A DNA stretch of 64,000 nucleotides from Photobacterium profundum (GCF_003026285.1 NZ_PYOD01000001.1:124001-188000), one strand, 5' to 3'; numbered from the stretch's first letter, positions 35,899 to 45,638 are shown. The notes: generated by a model not told the origin, from the letters alone. A program made the numbers and translations.

Positions 35899-36609
35899 AT
35901 GAGCAATAAAAGTCTAATAACCAATATTATTTCATTGTTGATTTTGCTTATTGGCTATCTCACAAACCAGCAAATAGTTATGTTCTGCGGTTTGTTTGCA
36001 TTTTCTGGGGCGCTAACAAACTGGTTAGCCATTCATATGTTGTTTGAAAAGGTACCGGGCTTATACGGTTCAGGGGTTATTCCGGCTCGTTTTGAAGACT
36101 TTAAATTGGGCATAAAAACCTTAATGATGGAGCAGTTCTTCACCAAACAAAACGTTGACCGTTTCCTCAGCAATGAAATGGCAAGCCCTGCTCAACTTGA
36201 TATTAAGCCGGTGATCGAGAAAGTCGACCTAAGCCCAACATTCGATTCTCTAATTGAAGTCATTATGAATTCTTCATTCGGAGGCATGCTGGTAATGATG
36301 GGTGGTGCAGAGGCATTACAGCCACTGAAAGAACCTTTTATTGAAAAAATGCAAAATGCAATTTCTGATATCAGTCAGCAAGATAGTTTCAAGCAAGCAC
36401 TGAAAGATCAGATAGAACAACCTGCGATGTTCGATGAAATTCGGAGCACGATCGAAGATATTATCGATCAACGCTTAAACGAATTAACTCCGCAATTAGT
36501 GAAAGAAATGATACAAAAGATGATAGCGGCGCATCTGGGTTGGTTGGTAATTTGGGGCGGTGTGTTCGGTGGCATTATCGGTATTATCTCGGCACTGATT
36601 ACCGCGTAA
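35899..36609 (+). CDS. DUF445-family membrane protein
   Basis: 236 residues. N-terminal helices (NIISLLILLIGYLTN, VMFCGLFAFSGALTNWLAIH) carry the DUF445 signature ALTNWLAIHMLFEKVPGLYG, followed by SGVIPARFEDFKLGIKTLMM. A central helical region follows, and a C-terminal helix (GWLVIWGGVFGGIIGIISAL). The family is inner-membrane and of unknown function. GAGGATTTT lies before the ATG. Confidence 0.9.
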   Translation: MSNKSLITNIISLLILLIGYLTNQQIVMFCGLFAFSGALTNWLAIHMLFEKVPGLYGSGVIPARFEDFKLGIKTLMMEQFFTKQNVDRFLSNEMASPAQLDIKPVIEKVDLSPTFDSLIEVIMNSSFGGMLVMMGGAEALQPLKEPFIEKMQNAISDISQQDSFKQALKDQIEQPAMFDEIRSTIEDIIDQRLNELTPQLVKEMIQKMIAAHLGWLVIWGGVFGGIIGIISALITA

Positions 36610-36650
36610 CATTGAATGTTCTGACTGAAGAATCCGGTACGTAAAATAAA

Positions 36651-36711
36651 ATGTCGCTTTATACTTTCACGAAATAATGACTATCACGTAATAATAAGTA
36701 TAAAGCGGCAT
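36651..36711 (+). terminator. long imperfect hairpin after the DUF445 gene
   Basis: ATGTCGCTTTATACTT (36651-36666) pairs with AAGTATAAAGCGGCAT (36696-36711), only one non-Watson-Crick position. It may terminate the gene; it also touches the MITE-like element that follows. Confidence 0.6.
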
Positions 36712-36716
36712 GTATA

Positions 36717-36982
36717 TATACCCAAGCTACCTCAAGATGCAGGATTCAGAGTGATCTCAGCGTGTTTAATTCAAGGAAAATGTGTGCAGGAATGGCATTC
36801 CCTTTCAAACACATTTGACGCAGAAGTAGATACGCTGAATCACTCCCGAAGGGCGAGTTTTGTTGGGCTCTATGCGGTGTTACTTATTTTCAACGTAGAA
36901 CGACTAGGTTTATAAATAAGTGCCTTGCCTAGAGCCCAACAAATTCTCGCTGAAACGAGCATCTTGAGGTAACTTGGGTATA
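36717..36982. mobile_element. MITE-like element with 24-base terminal inverted repeats
   Basis: Left end 36717-36740 (TATACCCAAGCTACCTC...) and right end 36959-36982 (...GAGGTAACTTGGGTATA) are inverted repeats with 23 of 24 positions matching. The interior has further nested inverted repeats, such as GTTGGGCTCTA with TAGAGCCCAAC, and no gene. Length is 266 bases. This is the form of a non-autonomous transposable element or large bacterial palindromic repeat. A decayed relative lies at 26539-26694. Confidence 0.8.
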
Positions 36983-36992
36983 ACACTTCGAA

Positions 36993-37718
36993 TTACAATA
37001 TTTTAGATAAGAACTGCTGTAAACGAGGATGTATTGTCGTATCGAATACATTTTCAGGTGTGTCACTTACCAGTAACTCACCATCTTCCATAAACAACAC
37101 CCGATCAGCCACTTCTCGCGCAAAACCCATTTCATGGGTTACTACCACCATGGTCATTCCATCAGCAGCAAGTGCTTTCATTACATCCAGCACTTCACCG
37201 ACCATTTCAGGATCGAGCGCCGACGTAGGTTCATCAAATAACATAACATCGGGCTTCATCGCCAATGCACGAGCAATAGCCACACGTTGTTGCTGCCCGC
37301 CAGATAAATGGGATGGATATACATTCATTTTTTCGGCTAAACCAACACGGTAAATTAAATCTTCTGCGTGTTGCTCTATTTCTTTGGCATCACGCTTTGT
37401 GACTTTCAATGGCGCAAGCATGACGTTTCCCTTCACTGTTTTGTGAGGAAATAAATTAAACGATTGAAACACCATACCCACGTTTTCACGTAATGCATTA
37501 ATATTGCTACCACGGGCGTACATGTCCATGCCATCAATCATGATATCGCCTGAATTAATCACCTCTAACTGGTTCAAAGTACGTAAGAACGTTGATTTAC
37601 CAGAACCAGATGGGCCAATAATAACAACCACTTCCCCACGCTTTATGGTTGCACTGACCTTTTTCAGTGCATGGCATCCATTGGGGTAGATTTTATCGAC
37701 ATTCGTAGCAACAATCAT
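36993..37718 (-). CDS. amino-acid ABC transporter, ATP-binding protein (GlnQ type)
   Basis: 241 residues from ATG 37718, the standard length; a GTG nine codons upstream overlaps the permease stop and is possible. Walker [11 protein letters not shown]-loop, signature [15 protein letters not shown], Walker [16 protein letters not shown] and H-loop (VVTHEMGFA). Drives import of polar amino acids with the neighbouring permease and binding protein. Last gene of the three-gene operon. Confidence 0.95.
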   Translation of the reverse strand: MIVATNVDKIYPNGCHALKKVSATIKRGEVVVIIGPSGSGKSTFLRTLNQLEVINSGDIMIDGMDMYARGSNINALRENVGMVFQSFNLFPHKTVKGNVMLAPLKVTKRDAKEIEQHAEDLIYRVGLAEKMNVYPSHLSGGQQQRVAIARALAMKPDVMLFDEPTSALDPEMVGEVLDVMKALAADGMTMVVVTHEMGFAREVADRVLFMEDGELLVSDTPENVFDTTIHPRLQQFLSKIL

Positions 37719-37737
37719 ATTGTCGCCTTGGTAATTA

Positions 37738-38697
37738 CTAGTCACTAGACGCTAACCTCTTCTCAATACGTTGCACTACCCATGATAGTGAAATAGTCAG
37801 TAATAAATACAAACCAGCGACTACAAACCACACTTCAAATGTTGCAAAGCTGCCACTAATTACCTCTCGCCCAGCTTTGGTTAAATCAGTAATAGAAATA
37901 ACAGATACTAATGAAGAATCTTTAATTAGCGTAATAAGCTGCCCCGCCATTGGCGGTAATGTGCGCTTAAATGCTTGAGGTAGAATGACGTAAGCCATTG
38001 CCTTGGGGTAATTCATCCCTAATGAACGCGCCGCTTCCATTTGCCCAGGGGGAATTGATTGAATACCCGATCGAATGATCTCGGCAATATAGGCGCCAGT
38101 AAAAACAGAAAGCGCTACCACACCGGCTGTAAATCGTTCTAAATCGAATATTGTGCCTAAGAAAAAATAGACAATAAAGATTTGGACTAACAGCGGCGTA
38201 CCACGAATAATTTCAACGTATAGAAACGAAAGATTTTTAGTCACAGGGTTATTTGAAATTCGCATCAAACCTGCAACTAAGCCGATAATCACGGCAAAGA
38301 ATAAGGATATAACCGATATTTTCAGGGTTACCCACAATCCTACAATTAAAGGACCGACAGACCAATTTTCTGACTGGGCAAGAATATCACCCTCGAAAAC
38401 AATATCGCTATCAGCAACAAACAGTTCGTCGTACTGAGTCACAACCTGTGGTTGATCATCGTAATCGAAATTAACAACCAATGAGCCATCATCGTTAATA
38501 ACAACACTACCATCGCCACCCGCTCTCACTTCTAGTGGAGAGGTATCAATCAAGAAAGGCGTCACCCTTTCCCACTGCCAGTTATAGTTAATTTGTTTTG
38601 AGGATTGGTAAATACCAAAAATAGACAGCGCGACGATAACTACAAAAATGCCGTGCCACAACCAACGATTAGACGTCCTAAGCATAACTACTTCCAT
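37738..38697 (-). CDS. amino-acid ABC transporter permease
   Basis: 319 residues. One N-terminal helix ([20 protein letters not shown]), then about 85 residues of periplasmic, Asp-rich sequence, then the HisM/GlnP-type domain ([39 protein letters not shown]; the EAA motif [20 protein letters not shown]). GGAAG near the ATG at 38685 makes that the likelier start than 38697. Only one permease gene is present, so it probably works as a homodimer. Confidence 0.93.
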   Translation of the reverse strand: MEVVMLRTSNRWLWHGIFVVIVALSIFGIYQSSKQINYNWQWERVTPFLIDTSPLEVRAGGDGSVVINDDGSLVVNFDYDDQPQVVTQYDELFVADSDIVFEGDILAQSENWSVGPLIVGLWVTLKISVISLFFAVIIGLVAGLMRISNNPVTKNLSFLYVEIIRGTPLLVQIFIVYFFLGTIFDLERFTAGVVALSVFTGAYIAEIIRSGIQSIPPGQMEAARSLGMNYPKAMAYVILPQAFKRTLPPMAGQLITLIKDSSLVSVISITDLTKAGREVISGSFATFEVWFVVAGLYLLLTISLSWVVQRIEKRLASSD

Positions 38698-38732
38698 TAG
38701 GCGTATTGGAGATTAAAACAAGAAGATAAAAA

Positions 38733-38759
38733 ATTGGCCAGGCACTACGCCTAGCCAAT
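38733..38759 (-). promoter_or_regulatory. intercistronic hairpin between binding protein and permease
   Basis: ATTGGC(C)AGGC pairs with GCCT(A)GCCAAT around a five-base loop in the gap after the binding-protein gene. Such hairpins protect the upstream mRNA and allow a binding protein to be made in excess over the membrane parts. Confidence 0.65.
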
Positions 38760-38764
38760 AAAAG

Positions 38765-39562
38765 TTACTGTACTTGTTTTAACCAGCTGTCATTTTTAAA
38801 CCACTTATCGTAAACACGATCATAAGTGCCATCGCCTTTAATCTGGCGAAGGAAGTTATTCAAAAAGTTCAACATGTCGCTATCGCCTTGTGCAATAGCC
38901 CAACCTAATGGCTCATAAGTAAACGGTTGTTCAAGGTGTATAACTTTGCCATCATTTTGTGACGCATAAATCGCATTAAATGGCATATCGTAAATAAACG
39001 CATCCGCTTTACCGTTAGCCACTTCAAGTACAGCATCCGATTGCGTTTCGAAAACATTTAGCTTCGCTTTGCTAATCATGCGCTTAATCGCTTGTTCGCC
39101 CGTTGTACCCAACTTGGTTGCAATTGTATATTTACTGTCGTTCAAATCTTTATAGCTAGTGATTTCACCCTCAAGTTCAGGGTTTATCAGAATAGATTGA
39201 CCAATCACAATGTATGGGTCAGCAAAGTTTACGCGCATATTACGCTGCGCATTGATTGTCATACCGGCATTGATCATGTGGCACTTACCTGTCAACAGTG
39301 TTGGAATTATGCCATCCCACGCGGTGTTGATTGGTACATATTTAACACCCATTTGGCGAGCCATCTGCTTGCCAATATCAATATCAAAACCAATGAATGA
39401 GCCATTCTTACTCTTCATTTCAAACGGCATATAACCCGCATCAAAACAAACACGTAGCTCGCCTGATTTAGCTATATCGTCAAGAATAGGACCCGCAGTA
39501 ACAGCTGCAGAAGTACTCATTAAAGCTACAGCGGCAACAATGCCACTCAATAATTTACGCAT
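38765..39562 (-). CDS. amino-acid ABC transporter, periplasmic binding protein
   Basis: 265 residues from the second ATG (39562), six bases after AGGG; the first ATG overlaps that site. Signal peptide (LLSGIVAAVALMSTSAAVTA). SBP_bac_3 fold: LRVCFDAGYMPFEMKSKNGS, IGFDIDIGKQMARQMGVKY, AWDGIIPTLLTGKCHMINAG and NVFETQSDAVLEVANGKADA. The ligand is a polar amino acid; the exact one is unknown. First gene of the operon. Confidence 0.94.
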   Translation of the reverse strand: MRKLLSGIVAAVALMSTSAAVTAGPILDDIAKSGELRVCFDAGYMPFEMKSKNGSFIGFDIDIGKQMARQMGVKYVPINTAWDGIIPTLLTGKCHMINAGMTINAQRNMRVNFADPYIVIGQSILINPELEGEITSYKDLNDSKYTIATKLGTTGEQAIKRMISKAKLNVFETQSDAVLEVANGKADAFIYDMPFNAIYASQNDGKVIHLEQPFTYEPLGWAIAQGDSDMLNFLNNFLRQIKGDGTYDRVYDKWFKNDSWLKQVQ

Positions 39563-39850
39563 AAACATCCCTGTTATTTGTCGCTGTTTCAGTAATGAAT
39601 CAAAACAATCAATTTGTTTTTAACAGCATGTATCAAAAAAGATACTACCGTTTTATAACAAATAAACAGCTAGTAACTCAAACATCTACAACACATAAAA
39701 CAACAAAAACCTTAACATCTAACATAACCAAAACAAACTAACGGTGGCTTTATAGTATAAAGCCAGTGGTAAGTGCTGCATGAAGATAGAAATGCGTGAT
39801 CACCTGTCACGGGGGAATAGATATGTGAAACTTTAGAAAATATATTTAAT
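39563..39850. other. intergenic region upstream of the ABC transporter
   Basis: About 290 bases, AT-rich, with no gene seen. It holds the ABC operon promoter. The run of A/C-rich sequence near 39690-39740 is unusual but unassigned. Confidence 0.4.
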
Positions 39851-39991
39851 TTATGACTTAATCCTATTTAATGCCTTTTTTAAATGATAATTGCCCCACG
39901 CGTGAAGCATATCGTTTAAAAAATCATCCCTTGATGTAATACATATGACAAATTCATGATTTTTCATTGATGTCGTCACAATTTGCACCAT
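39851..39991 (-). CDS. possible small ORF divergent from ydjM at the SOS box
   Basis: 46 residues starting at ATG 39991, two bases from the LexA box. The residues (VTTSMKNHEFVICITSRDDF, LNDMLHAWGNYHLKKALNRI) look protein-like, with a basic amphipathic end, but there is no ribosome site between box and ATG. An internal ATG at 39967 is an alternative start. Not recognised; it could equally be chance. Confidence 0.3.
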   Translation of the reverse strand: MVQIVTTSMKNHEFVICITSRDDFLNDMLHAWGNYHLKKALNRIKS

Positions 39992-39993
39992 AA

Positions 39994-40013
39994 TACTGGA
40001 TATAAATACAGTT
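39994..40013. promoter_or_regulatory. LexA (SOS) box
   Basis: TACTGGATATAAATACAGTT fits the gammaproteobacterial LexA consensus TACTG-N-TATATATA-N-CAGTA: CTG at 39996-39998, ten bases, CAG at 40009-40011, AT-rich centre. It lies 55 bases before the YdjM-family start. E. coli ydjM is itself an SOS gene. Confidence 0.85.
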
Positions 40014-40035
40014 AATATCAGTATAGAGGTGAAGC

Positions 40036-40074
40036 TGTGAATATAACAATACCCCTTAAGAACACCAGTGGCTA
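40036..40074 (+). promoter_or_regulatory. short leader reading frame before ydjM
   Basis: GAGGTGA is followed by GTG at 40036 and 11 more codons; its TAA (40072-40074) overlaps the GTG start of the next gene (40068). As the ydjM start has no ribosome site of its own, the leader may deliver ribosomes to it. Confidence 0.4.
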
Positions 40075-40829
40075 ATTTCAATACACATTTGAATTATGCG
40101 GCTATCGCCAGTAGTTTAGCGGCCACCGCTTTATTATCGGCAGGAAACATACAGCCTATAACTGCACTATGGTTAACCTTTTTAGGCACTATTGGTGGAT
40201 TACTGCCTGATATCGATTCAGACAATTCAACCTCTATGCGCACCCTGTTTAGTTTATTTGCTTGTGTATGCAGCTTTGTCTTAATTTGCCACCTCTATGC
40301 ACAAGTCACGATGCTAGAACTTGTTTTGGCCGCCGTAGCTTTTTATATATTTATTCGACATAGCGCAAAGTCATTTTTTGAAAAACTCACCATCCATAGA
40401 GGCTGTTGTCATTCATTGGCTTTTATTGCACTACTGAGTATGTGTATTGTGTGTATGACCCACTATATGGGGTATAGCAATGCAACCAGTTGGCTATCTG
40501 GATTATTCGTCGCTTTTGGTGGGGTGCTACATCTCGCATTAGATGAATGCTATAGCGTTGATTTAGCAAACCGAAAATTAAAGTCTTCTTTTGGTACTGC
40601 TATGAAGGTAATTTCATTTAAAAACCCTTTCATTAGCACGGCGCAATTGGCTGCGGTTGTAGCCTTATTTCTTATTGCCCCCCCCTTCAGTTCAACAATA
40701 GATTTACTCTCTGATTGGCATCGTTTTCAGTTTCGACCTGAGTGGCTCAATCTACAAGTCACTTCAAGTTGGTTAAAAGATATTCTTAGTTCAACGGCGG
40801 GGATTTTCCGTGGTGAAGTCCCTTCGTAG
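40068..40829 (+). CDS. ydjM: YdjM-family (DUF457) inner-membrane protein, SOS-controlled
   Basis: 253 residues, GTG start. MANFNTHLNYAAIASSLAAT and GTIGGLLPDIDSDNST are the typical opening of the DUF457/YdjM 'metal-dependent hydrolase' family. The metal-binding His/Asp residues are seen in FNTH, LPDID, HRGCCHS and HLALDE. There are about five membrane helices before a periplasmic or cytoplasmic tail (WHRFQFRPEWLNLQVTSSWL). A LexA box lies upstream. An unknown 236-residue gene follows after 130 bases. A decayed copy of its 3' end lies at 50533-50738. Confidence 0.88.
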   Translation: MANFNTHLNYAAIASSLAATALLSAGNIQPITALWLTFLGTIGGLLPDIDSDNSTSMRTLFSLFACVCSFVLICHLYAQVTMLELVLAAVAFYIFIRHSAKSFFEKLTIHRGCCHSLAFIALLSMCIVCMTHYMGYSNATSWLSGLFVAFGGVLHLALDECYSVDLANRKLKSSFGTAMKVISFKNPFISTAQLAAVVALFLIAPPFSSTIDLLSDWHRFQFRPEWLNLQVTSSWLKDILSSTAGIFRGEVPS

Positions 40830-40959
40830 TTATGTCAAAACAAGAAAAAGAAAGACGTCATTTCTTAACTGCGGAAACAAGCCCAACCATTTCTTGCCAA
40901 GTCTAAGGGGCGTGCTAGCTTTAATAGTAATAGTGTAGCTACATGCCGGAGAAAACAAC

Positions 40960-41670
40960 ATGAGTGAAACCAAACAGGCATTATGGGAGCTAGAATACCG
41001 ACTAGAACATCATCCTGACCTTTTTAAGAATATCAACTATGCCCAGTTAATTGTTCTAAGTCAGAAAATAAAGCTAGGTGCCAGTAAAAAAGCAGACGAT
41101 CCAGAGCTTACTCCATCAGACATAAAAAGAACTCTAGATGCCTTTAAGGTATGTGTAGAGTTAGCCATTATTGTAAAAGAGTCAGAAATTGCCACCGTTC
41201 TACTTGATCAATCAACAAATATTAAGAAAATCCTCGATGGCTACTTCATCCCAGAAATTGATGCGCAAATCATTTCAAAAGATGAACTCAAAAAACTCGT
41301 GGAATTTGCGGAATCAAACGATTTAACGAAGATGCTACTCGATATAAATAAAGATAGCCTTAATGAGAAGAAGTTAGAATCATATTTAAAAATTAACTAC
41401 GATTATCCGGATATAGCTTTGGATAAAGATAAGCTAACTCCTGACGAGCGCGAACGAAGACAGACGGCACTTCTAATAATGAATAAAGCGTTATCAGGTG
41501 GCCTGCTGACCTGTGGAAATATGGGTTTAGGGGCACTTTCTGGTATTCTTTCAACCATTCCAACGCTGACAAATCCAACGTTCCCACTTATTCCCGGCTT
41601 AATTACTTCCACCTATACAGGTATAACCGGAATCCTGTCAGCCCTTGAAGATCTAAACAATTTGCCATAA
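40960..41670 (+). CDS. unknown protein with hydrophobic C-terminal segment
   Basis: 236 residues, ATG preceded by GGAG. Residues 1-165 are charged and helical (MSETKQALWELEYRLEHHPD; SQKIKLGASKKADDPELTPS; DELKKLVEFAESNDLTKMLL). Residues about 178-230 are Gly/Ala/Thr/Pro-rich and hydrophobic (LSGGLLTCGNMGLGALSGIL; FPLIPGLITSTYTGITGILS), able to insert in a membrane. The plan of a helical domain plus Gly-rich hydrophobic end recalls bacteriocin-like or membrane-active proteins, but no family is recognised. Its C-terminal coding part is present again in the remnant at 50.8 kb. It lies behind an SOS-regulated gene. Confidence 0.65.
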   Translation: MSETKQALWELEYRLEHHPDLFKNINYAQLIVLSQKIKLGASKKADDPELTPSDIKRTLDAFKVCVELAIIVKESEIATVLLDQSTNIKKILDGYFIPEIDAQIISKDELKKLVEFAESNDLTKMLLDINKDSLNEKKLESYLKINYDYPDIALDKDKLTPDERERRQTALLIMNKALSGGLLTCGNMGLGALSGILSTIPTLTNPTFPLIPGLITSTYTGITGILSALEDLNNLP

Positions 41671-41704
41671 GAAATGAAAGCTCTCAACACATGGTCATGA
41701 TAAA

Positions 41705-41732
41705 AAAGAGCACGTTCTTTGTGCTCTTTAAA
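41705..41732 (+). terminator. intrinsic terminator
   Basis: AAAGAGCAC / GTGCTCTTT with a seven-base loop, 35 bases after the unknown gene. A near-identical hairpin ends the remnant copy at about 50885-50910. Confidence 0.85.
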
Positions 41733-41944
41733 GGCCGCCTCATACTCAGTAAAAAATTAATCGCTCATCACTCAGAGTTTATCGCTTCCTTATCAAATAA
41801 ATCACCAACGAGCCTTTTAAATTTGATCAAATATTTCTAGCAACAAGCACTAGATTGGCAGTGCCAGCTTATTTAGCTAAAATTCCAAATGGTCATCCTC
41901 TGATGCTCGGTTCCTCCCATTCGCAAGCTTTACATAAGGCACTA

Positions 41945-42006
41945 ACTAGCTCGTTCCTGCCCATTGTGTGTTAACACAATTACTCATTCACAGGCTGTTA
42001 ATATTG
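41945..42006. repeat. dispersed repeat, copy 1
   Basis: Contains TACTCATTCACAGGCTGTTA, shared with 42880-42904, 46600-46620 and 47385-47408, preceded by a less conserved stretch with TGCCC. The family seems confined to this segment of the window. Confidence 0.6.
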
Positions 42007-42056
42007 TTTTGTGAGACTAAATGTCATGTAGGTACTATTGTTACGATTCCAGAATC

Positions 42057-42084
42057 GAAAAAGACCGCCAATGGCGGCTTTTGA
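42057..42084. terminator. terminator-like hairpin
   Basis: A-run, CCGCC-aat-GGCGG (42065-42069, 42073-42077), T-run. Works in either direction. Confidence 0.7.
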
Positions 42085-42123
42085 TTTAATGCGCTGTTGT
42101 AGATCGCTTTACGGGTGTTATAT

Positions 42124-42152
42124 TCAATGATAAGGAATTCCCTTATCATTGA
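42124..42152. repeat. 12-base perfect inverted repeat
   Basis: TCAATGATAAGG (42124-42135), five-base loop, CCTTATCATTGA (42141-42152). It could be a terminator without a T run, or a recombination site. Confidence 0.7.
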
Positions 42153-42845
42153 TGTACACGCTAGAACAAACAAAACCAAATCTCAGTCAAATAGATCTTT
42201 CTATGGCGCAATGGCTTATCACTAGAATAAACAATGGCATTTTCATCGTAAGCCTTCTTACGAGCCGCATGGCTCACGCCGCTGTATTTTCTCGAACCTT
42301 TTACTATGTCGGAAAGGTCTCGCGCGCTATTGTGGCGCCCTAACGTTGCCGAGTATAAATTCATGACTAACGATCCTACTGTATTGGGTTGATTCACCAA
42401 ATTATACGAAAATGAACGCCGCGTTATACGGGCAATCTTGCGATTTTAGATTTCACTACTAACCTTGAACCTTTCCTGTAAATACCGAATGCACACACTC
42501 CATTTGTTTATTGTGATTTTCCCTAAGTAATTTTTTTGTTTTCATTATCAACTTTATGTTCAATAGGTCGCTCAGAGACGATTTTATCCCTAGGCCTAAA
42601 AGCCTCTGGATGGTAAATTCAATGAACCACTACAGCTCTTAAATGCACTGTTAGTCCACTAGAAGATAGGTGTTGATTATGCTGCTGGCTTTAGTAGATC
42701 AATAGCTAATGGAAAGTCTTTAAATTGCAGTGGTATAACGAATTTGTGCACATGAGCAGAAGTTTACGAGACCTTTTCTAATCTGAGTCAAGATAATTTC
42801 TAAACTCATTTTTGTCCAGAGGCGAGTTAAGTCAGTTGATCGGCT

Positions 42846-42910
42846 AGCAAGGTTTTGCCCCTTTATCACACAGATCAAATACTCATTCACATGCTATTAA
42901 TGTGCGTTTG
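42846..42910. repeat. dispersed repeat, copy 2
   Basis: ACTCATTCACATGCTATTAA at 42881-42900, preceded by AGCAAGGTTTTGCCCC. Confidence 0.6.
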
Positions 42911-43100
42911 TCTTATTAAAAGTTATCTGAATTCAGGGGCGCGATAAGCCACACTGTTTAATGATTGGCTGTTTGCTCAGCTTGGAGAAAACTTCAGTTA
43001 GAGGTTTGCAGTGCTTCAATTTATCAATCTGTGATTGAAGCCAGCACAATGAAGAGGTTTGGCGTTACACTAAATAAGATATAACAAGTAAAGAGGGTCT

Positions 43101-45143
43101 ATGACGTTTTCTCCTGCCATTTTGCGTAAAATCTGGTACTCCCCTTCCATTAACCTAGGGCTTCGCGCCACCAGTGCCATTGTGCTATTTCTCGGTTTAG
43201 GGGTGTTGTCTAATCAAATCAGTATCGCAATGACCGCTCTCATGACTATGCCAGCAGCTTTAATTAGTGGTCTTGACGCAGCAGGTCCAAGGCGGTGGAC
43301 ACGTTTTGCTATTACAGCAACCGCTTGGGGAGTGACTCTGGCCGTCAGTTACGTTCTGCTGATCAGCGGGCTGCCTTTATGGTTGACCTATGGCGCAATT
43401 GGCGCCTTGCTTGCCAGCACTGCGGTAAATGGCCCATTTTGGGGACGGCTAGGGATGTCCAGCCTCCTGATTGCTGTCGTCAGCTTATCACTTCATAATT
43501 CCAACTCAGCTCTAAGCTTGTACCCTATGCTGGTGCTTGGACCTCTTGCTTTTGCATTATTTAGCTGGCTTTGGTTTGCCTTATGGAGGCACTATGCGTT
43601 GCGCGTGTGTCTATCCGCGATTTACGAAACGTTGGCAGACTACATCCAATATCGTCAAGAATTCTTGTTAGGAAACGAAAATGAAGCGCCAAAAAGGCGC
43701 ATAAAATACCAACTAATCGAGTTGTTCCAACAGGCTCTTCAATCCGAATCTTTTCGCTCTAAACAAGAAGATGCTAACTCGCTCCGACAAGCTTTGTTTC
43801 TCGCTATCGATACGTTTGAAGTGGTACTAAGCAGCCATACAAGTAATCCAGATCTATTAAGCCAATTTCAGTCAAGTAAGCAAAAACGAGACTTGTTATT
43901 GGTTTGGAGCCAACATTGTCAGCAAAGATTAAGATACAAAGCCAAACAGCTTTTGCATAACACGCATGAAGAGATGGAGCACTTAAGCTCATTAGAGCAA
44001 GAAGCAAATGACTTGATTGAAGCGGTGAAGCTCGAAGACCAACCCCGATTTCGTTATTGGGCATACGCAGTGAAGCACATTTCCCGTCGTATTGAGCTTA
44101 ATGAACCCGCTTATGAACGTTCTTTTGAAGTGCAGCCGTTCGAGTTGTCTTTTCGTCTGCCAAGCCGAGGCAATCCGATTTGGCGTCATGTTACCCGTGT
44201 AGGTTTGATGTTCGCGCTTGGCGCTGGGATTACGGAGTACTATGAATTAATTCGCCCTGATTGGGTGTTGATTTCGATGTTGATGGTGATTCAGCCAAGC
44301 TTCTTGGCAACACGCAGTAAAACTTGGCAACGCTGTTTAGGTACTGCACTTGGTGTGCTATTCGCGACTTCTTTGATTCACATTGGCATACCGACAACCG
44401 CGATGTTTACGCTAATTGTCATACTCTTGCCCGTCGCGATGCTCAATATCATGCGCCATTACTCGCTAGCAATTGGCTGTATTACGGCGCTATTGATTTT
44501 GGTTTATCAAACCATGGCACACCAAGGGCTCGACTTTGCAGCGCCACGTCTGATCGATAACGTGGTCGGTGGCGCAATTGTCCTGCTCGGTTATGGCTTG
44601 TTATGGCCGCAATGGCGAGGCAAAGAGATCCACACTCAAGCGTTAAAAGCACTTAATAGTTCAAAAAGCTTATTTGTGTATTGCTATGAACAGCTGCAAG
44701 TTGACACCGAACAACGTGATCATATGACATTAACCAAGCAACGTGCTGCCATGCTAACCACAGAAAACGACCTTGAGCTGGTTTACAATGAGATGCAGCA
44801 AGAGCCAAGACATACTCGCGCCGACCCACATTATTATGAAGATATGCTGAGTCACTATCGATTATTGAGCCATTACCTCTGCTTGCTGATTCCGCTTGTC
44901 AGAACAGGCACGCAATACCAAGGCTCACAACAAGTCGAAAGCTTAATTCATAATGCGATGGATGCGTTGATCAATACCCTTCGTGATAATCGCGTCCATG
45001 AACTGCCAGCGCTAAGTAATAAAACCGATGCCAATCACCCAACGTCCACAACAGGTCAACGTTCGGTAGAAGAAATCATCTGGTTGGCACTGATGACAGT
45101 AAAACAAATGCACGATTTAGTTAGGCGCAACCTAGAAAGCTAA
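43101..45143 (+). CDS. FUSC-family membrane transporter (YccS/AaeB-like)
   Basis: 680 residues. Two clusters of membrane helices (about residues 20-150 and 370-500) separated by a large cytoplasmic helical domain: the fusaric-acid-resistance (FUSC) family plan. WVLISMLMVIQPSFLATRSK and TWQRCLGTALGVLFATSLIH are the second-cluster signatures seen in AaeB and YccS. Members export aromatic acids or other small toxic compounds with a membrane-fusion partner; none is adjacent here. GAGGGTCT precedes the ATG. Confidence 0.9.
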   Translation: MTFSPAILRKIWYSPSINLGLRATSAIVLFLGLGVLSNQISIAMTALMTMPAALISGLDAAGPRRWTRFAITATAWGVTLAVSYVLLISGLPLWLTYGAIGALLASTAVNGPFWGRLGMSSLLIAVVSLSLHNSNSALSLYPMLVLGPLAFALFSWLWFALWRHYALRVCLSAIYETLADYIQYRQEFLLGNENEAPKRRIKYQLIELFQQALQSESFRSKQEDANSLRQALFLAIDTFEVVLSSHTSNPDLLSQFQSSKQKRDLLLVWSQHCQQRLRYKAKQLLHNTHEEMEHLSSLEQEANDLIEAVKLEDQPRFRYWAYAVKHISRRIELNEPAYERSFEVQPFELSFRLPSRGNPIWRHVTRVGLMFALGAGITEYYELIRPDWVLISMLMVIQPSFLATRSKTWQRCLGTALGVLFATSLIHIGIPTTAMFTLIVILLPVAMLNIMRHYSLAIGCITALLILVYQTMAHQGLDFAAPRLIDNVVGGAIVLLGYGLLWPQWRGKEIHTQALKALNSSKSLFVYCYEQLQVDTEQRDHMTLTKQRAAMLTTENDLELVYNEMQQEPRHTRADPHYYEDMLSHYRLLSHYLCLLIPLVRTGTQYQGSQQVESLIHNAMDALINTLRDNRVHELPALSNKTDANHPTSTTGQRSVEEIIWLALMTVKQMHDLVRRNLES

Positions 45144-45638
45144 ATACACAGCATTATTATAAAGTTCATGTCAGCACTTATTTACCAATACCCACGCACA
45201 CTGACCAAGATTACTAACAGGAATATCACTCAGACTTCGCTCTGGTTTTTTTAGAGGAAAGCGTTTGGCACACCTTAATGAATGGGCTTGTTGCAAAATG
45301 ATCTGAGCCATCGAAAGTGGACACTGCGTTAAGTGTCTTTGCCATACCTGTAGTTATTTATTACTTTCTCATTTAACAAAATCGCTGACGCGTTTTTGTC
45401 CAACTGCGAGTCAGCTTATTTTCTGCTGACATTGTGATCACCAAGCAATTTTGCCGTATTCTGTATATGGAATACACGTATTAGCAAAGTGGCGAATCAA
45501 TTCAAGTGTAAGATGCGTACGTATACTCGGCTTCTTGTTGAGGGAGCTAGCTTTTAGCCTTTGATGTTTGCGCACCAGCTGTCCTCAACGACTTATCAGC
45601 TTTATATAGCATTACAGAGCGCCTAGGTTTTCAATTGG
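45144..45638. other. intergenic region
   Basis: About 500 bases with no convincing gene and no clear terminator. A GTTTTTGTCC...AGTC stretch near 45390 resembles the flanks of the dispersed repeats. Confidence 0.4.

Larger units (their letters stand above)
41733..43100. other. 1.4 kb without a convincing gene, repeat-rich
   Basis: Contains a terminator-like hairpin (CCGCC-aat-GGCGG at 42065-42077), a near-perfect palindrome (42124-42152) and two copies of a dispersed repeat (41982-42003 and 42880-42904). Short open frames overlap at 42149-42400 on both strands. Neither is convincing, and their mutual overlap argues that at most one is real. Confidence 0.5.

Noticed and set aside
36717..36982. 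A real small gene inside the MITE-like element
   Set aside because: No frame of useful length; stops are dense and the sequence is palindromic.
42149..42400. Two overlapping open frames, 64 residues on plus and 79 on minus
   Set aside because: They overlap, neither has a ribosome site or a recognisable family, and one reads across the palindrome. Probably chance or decayed sequence.
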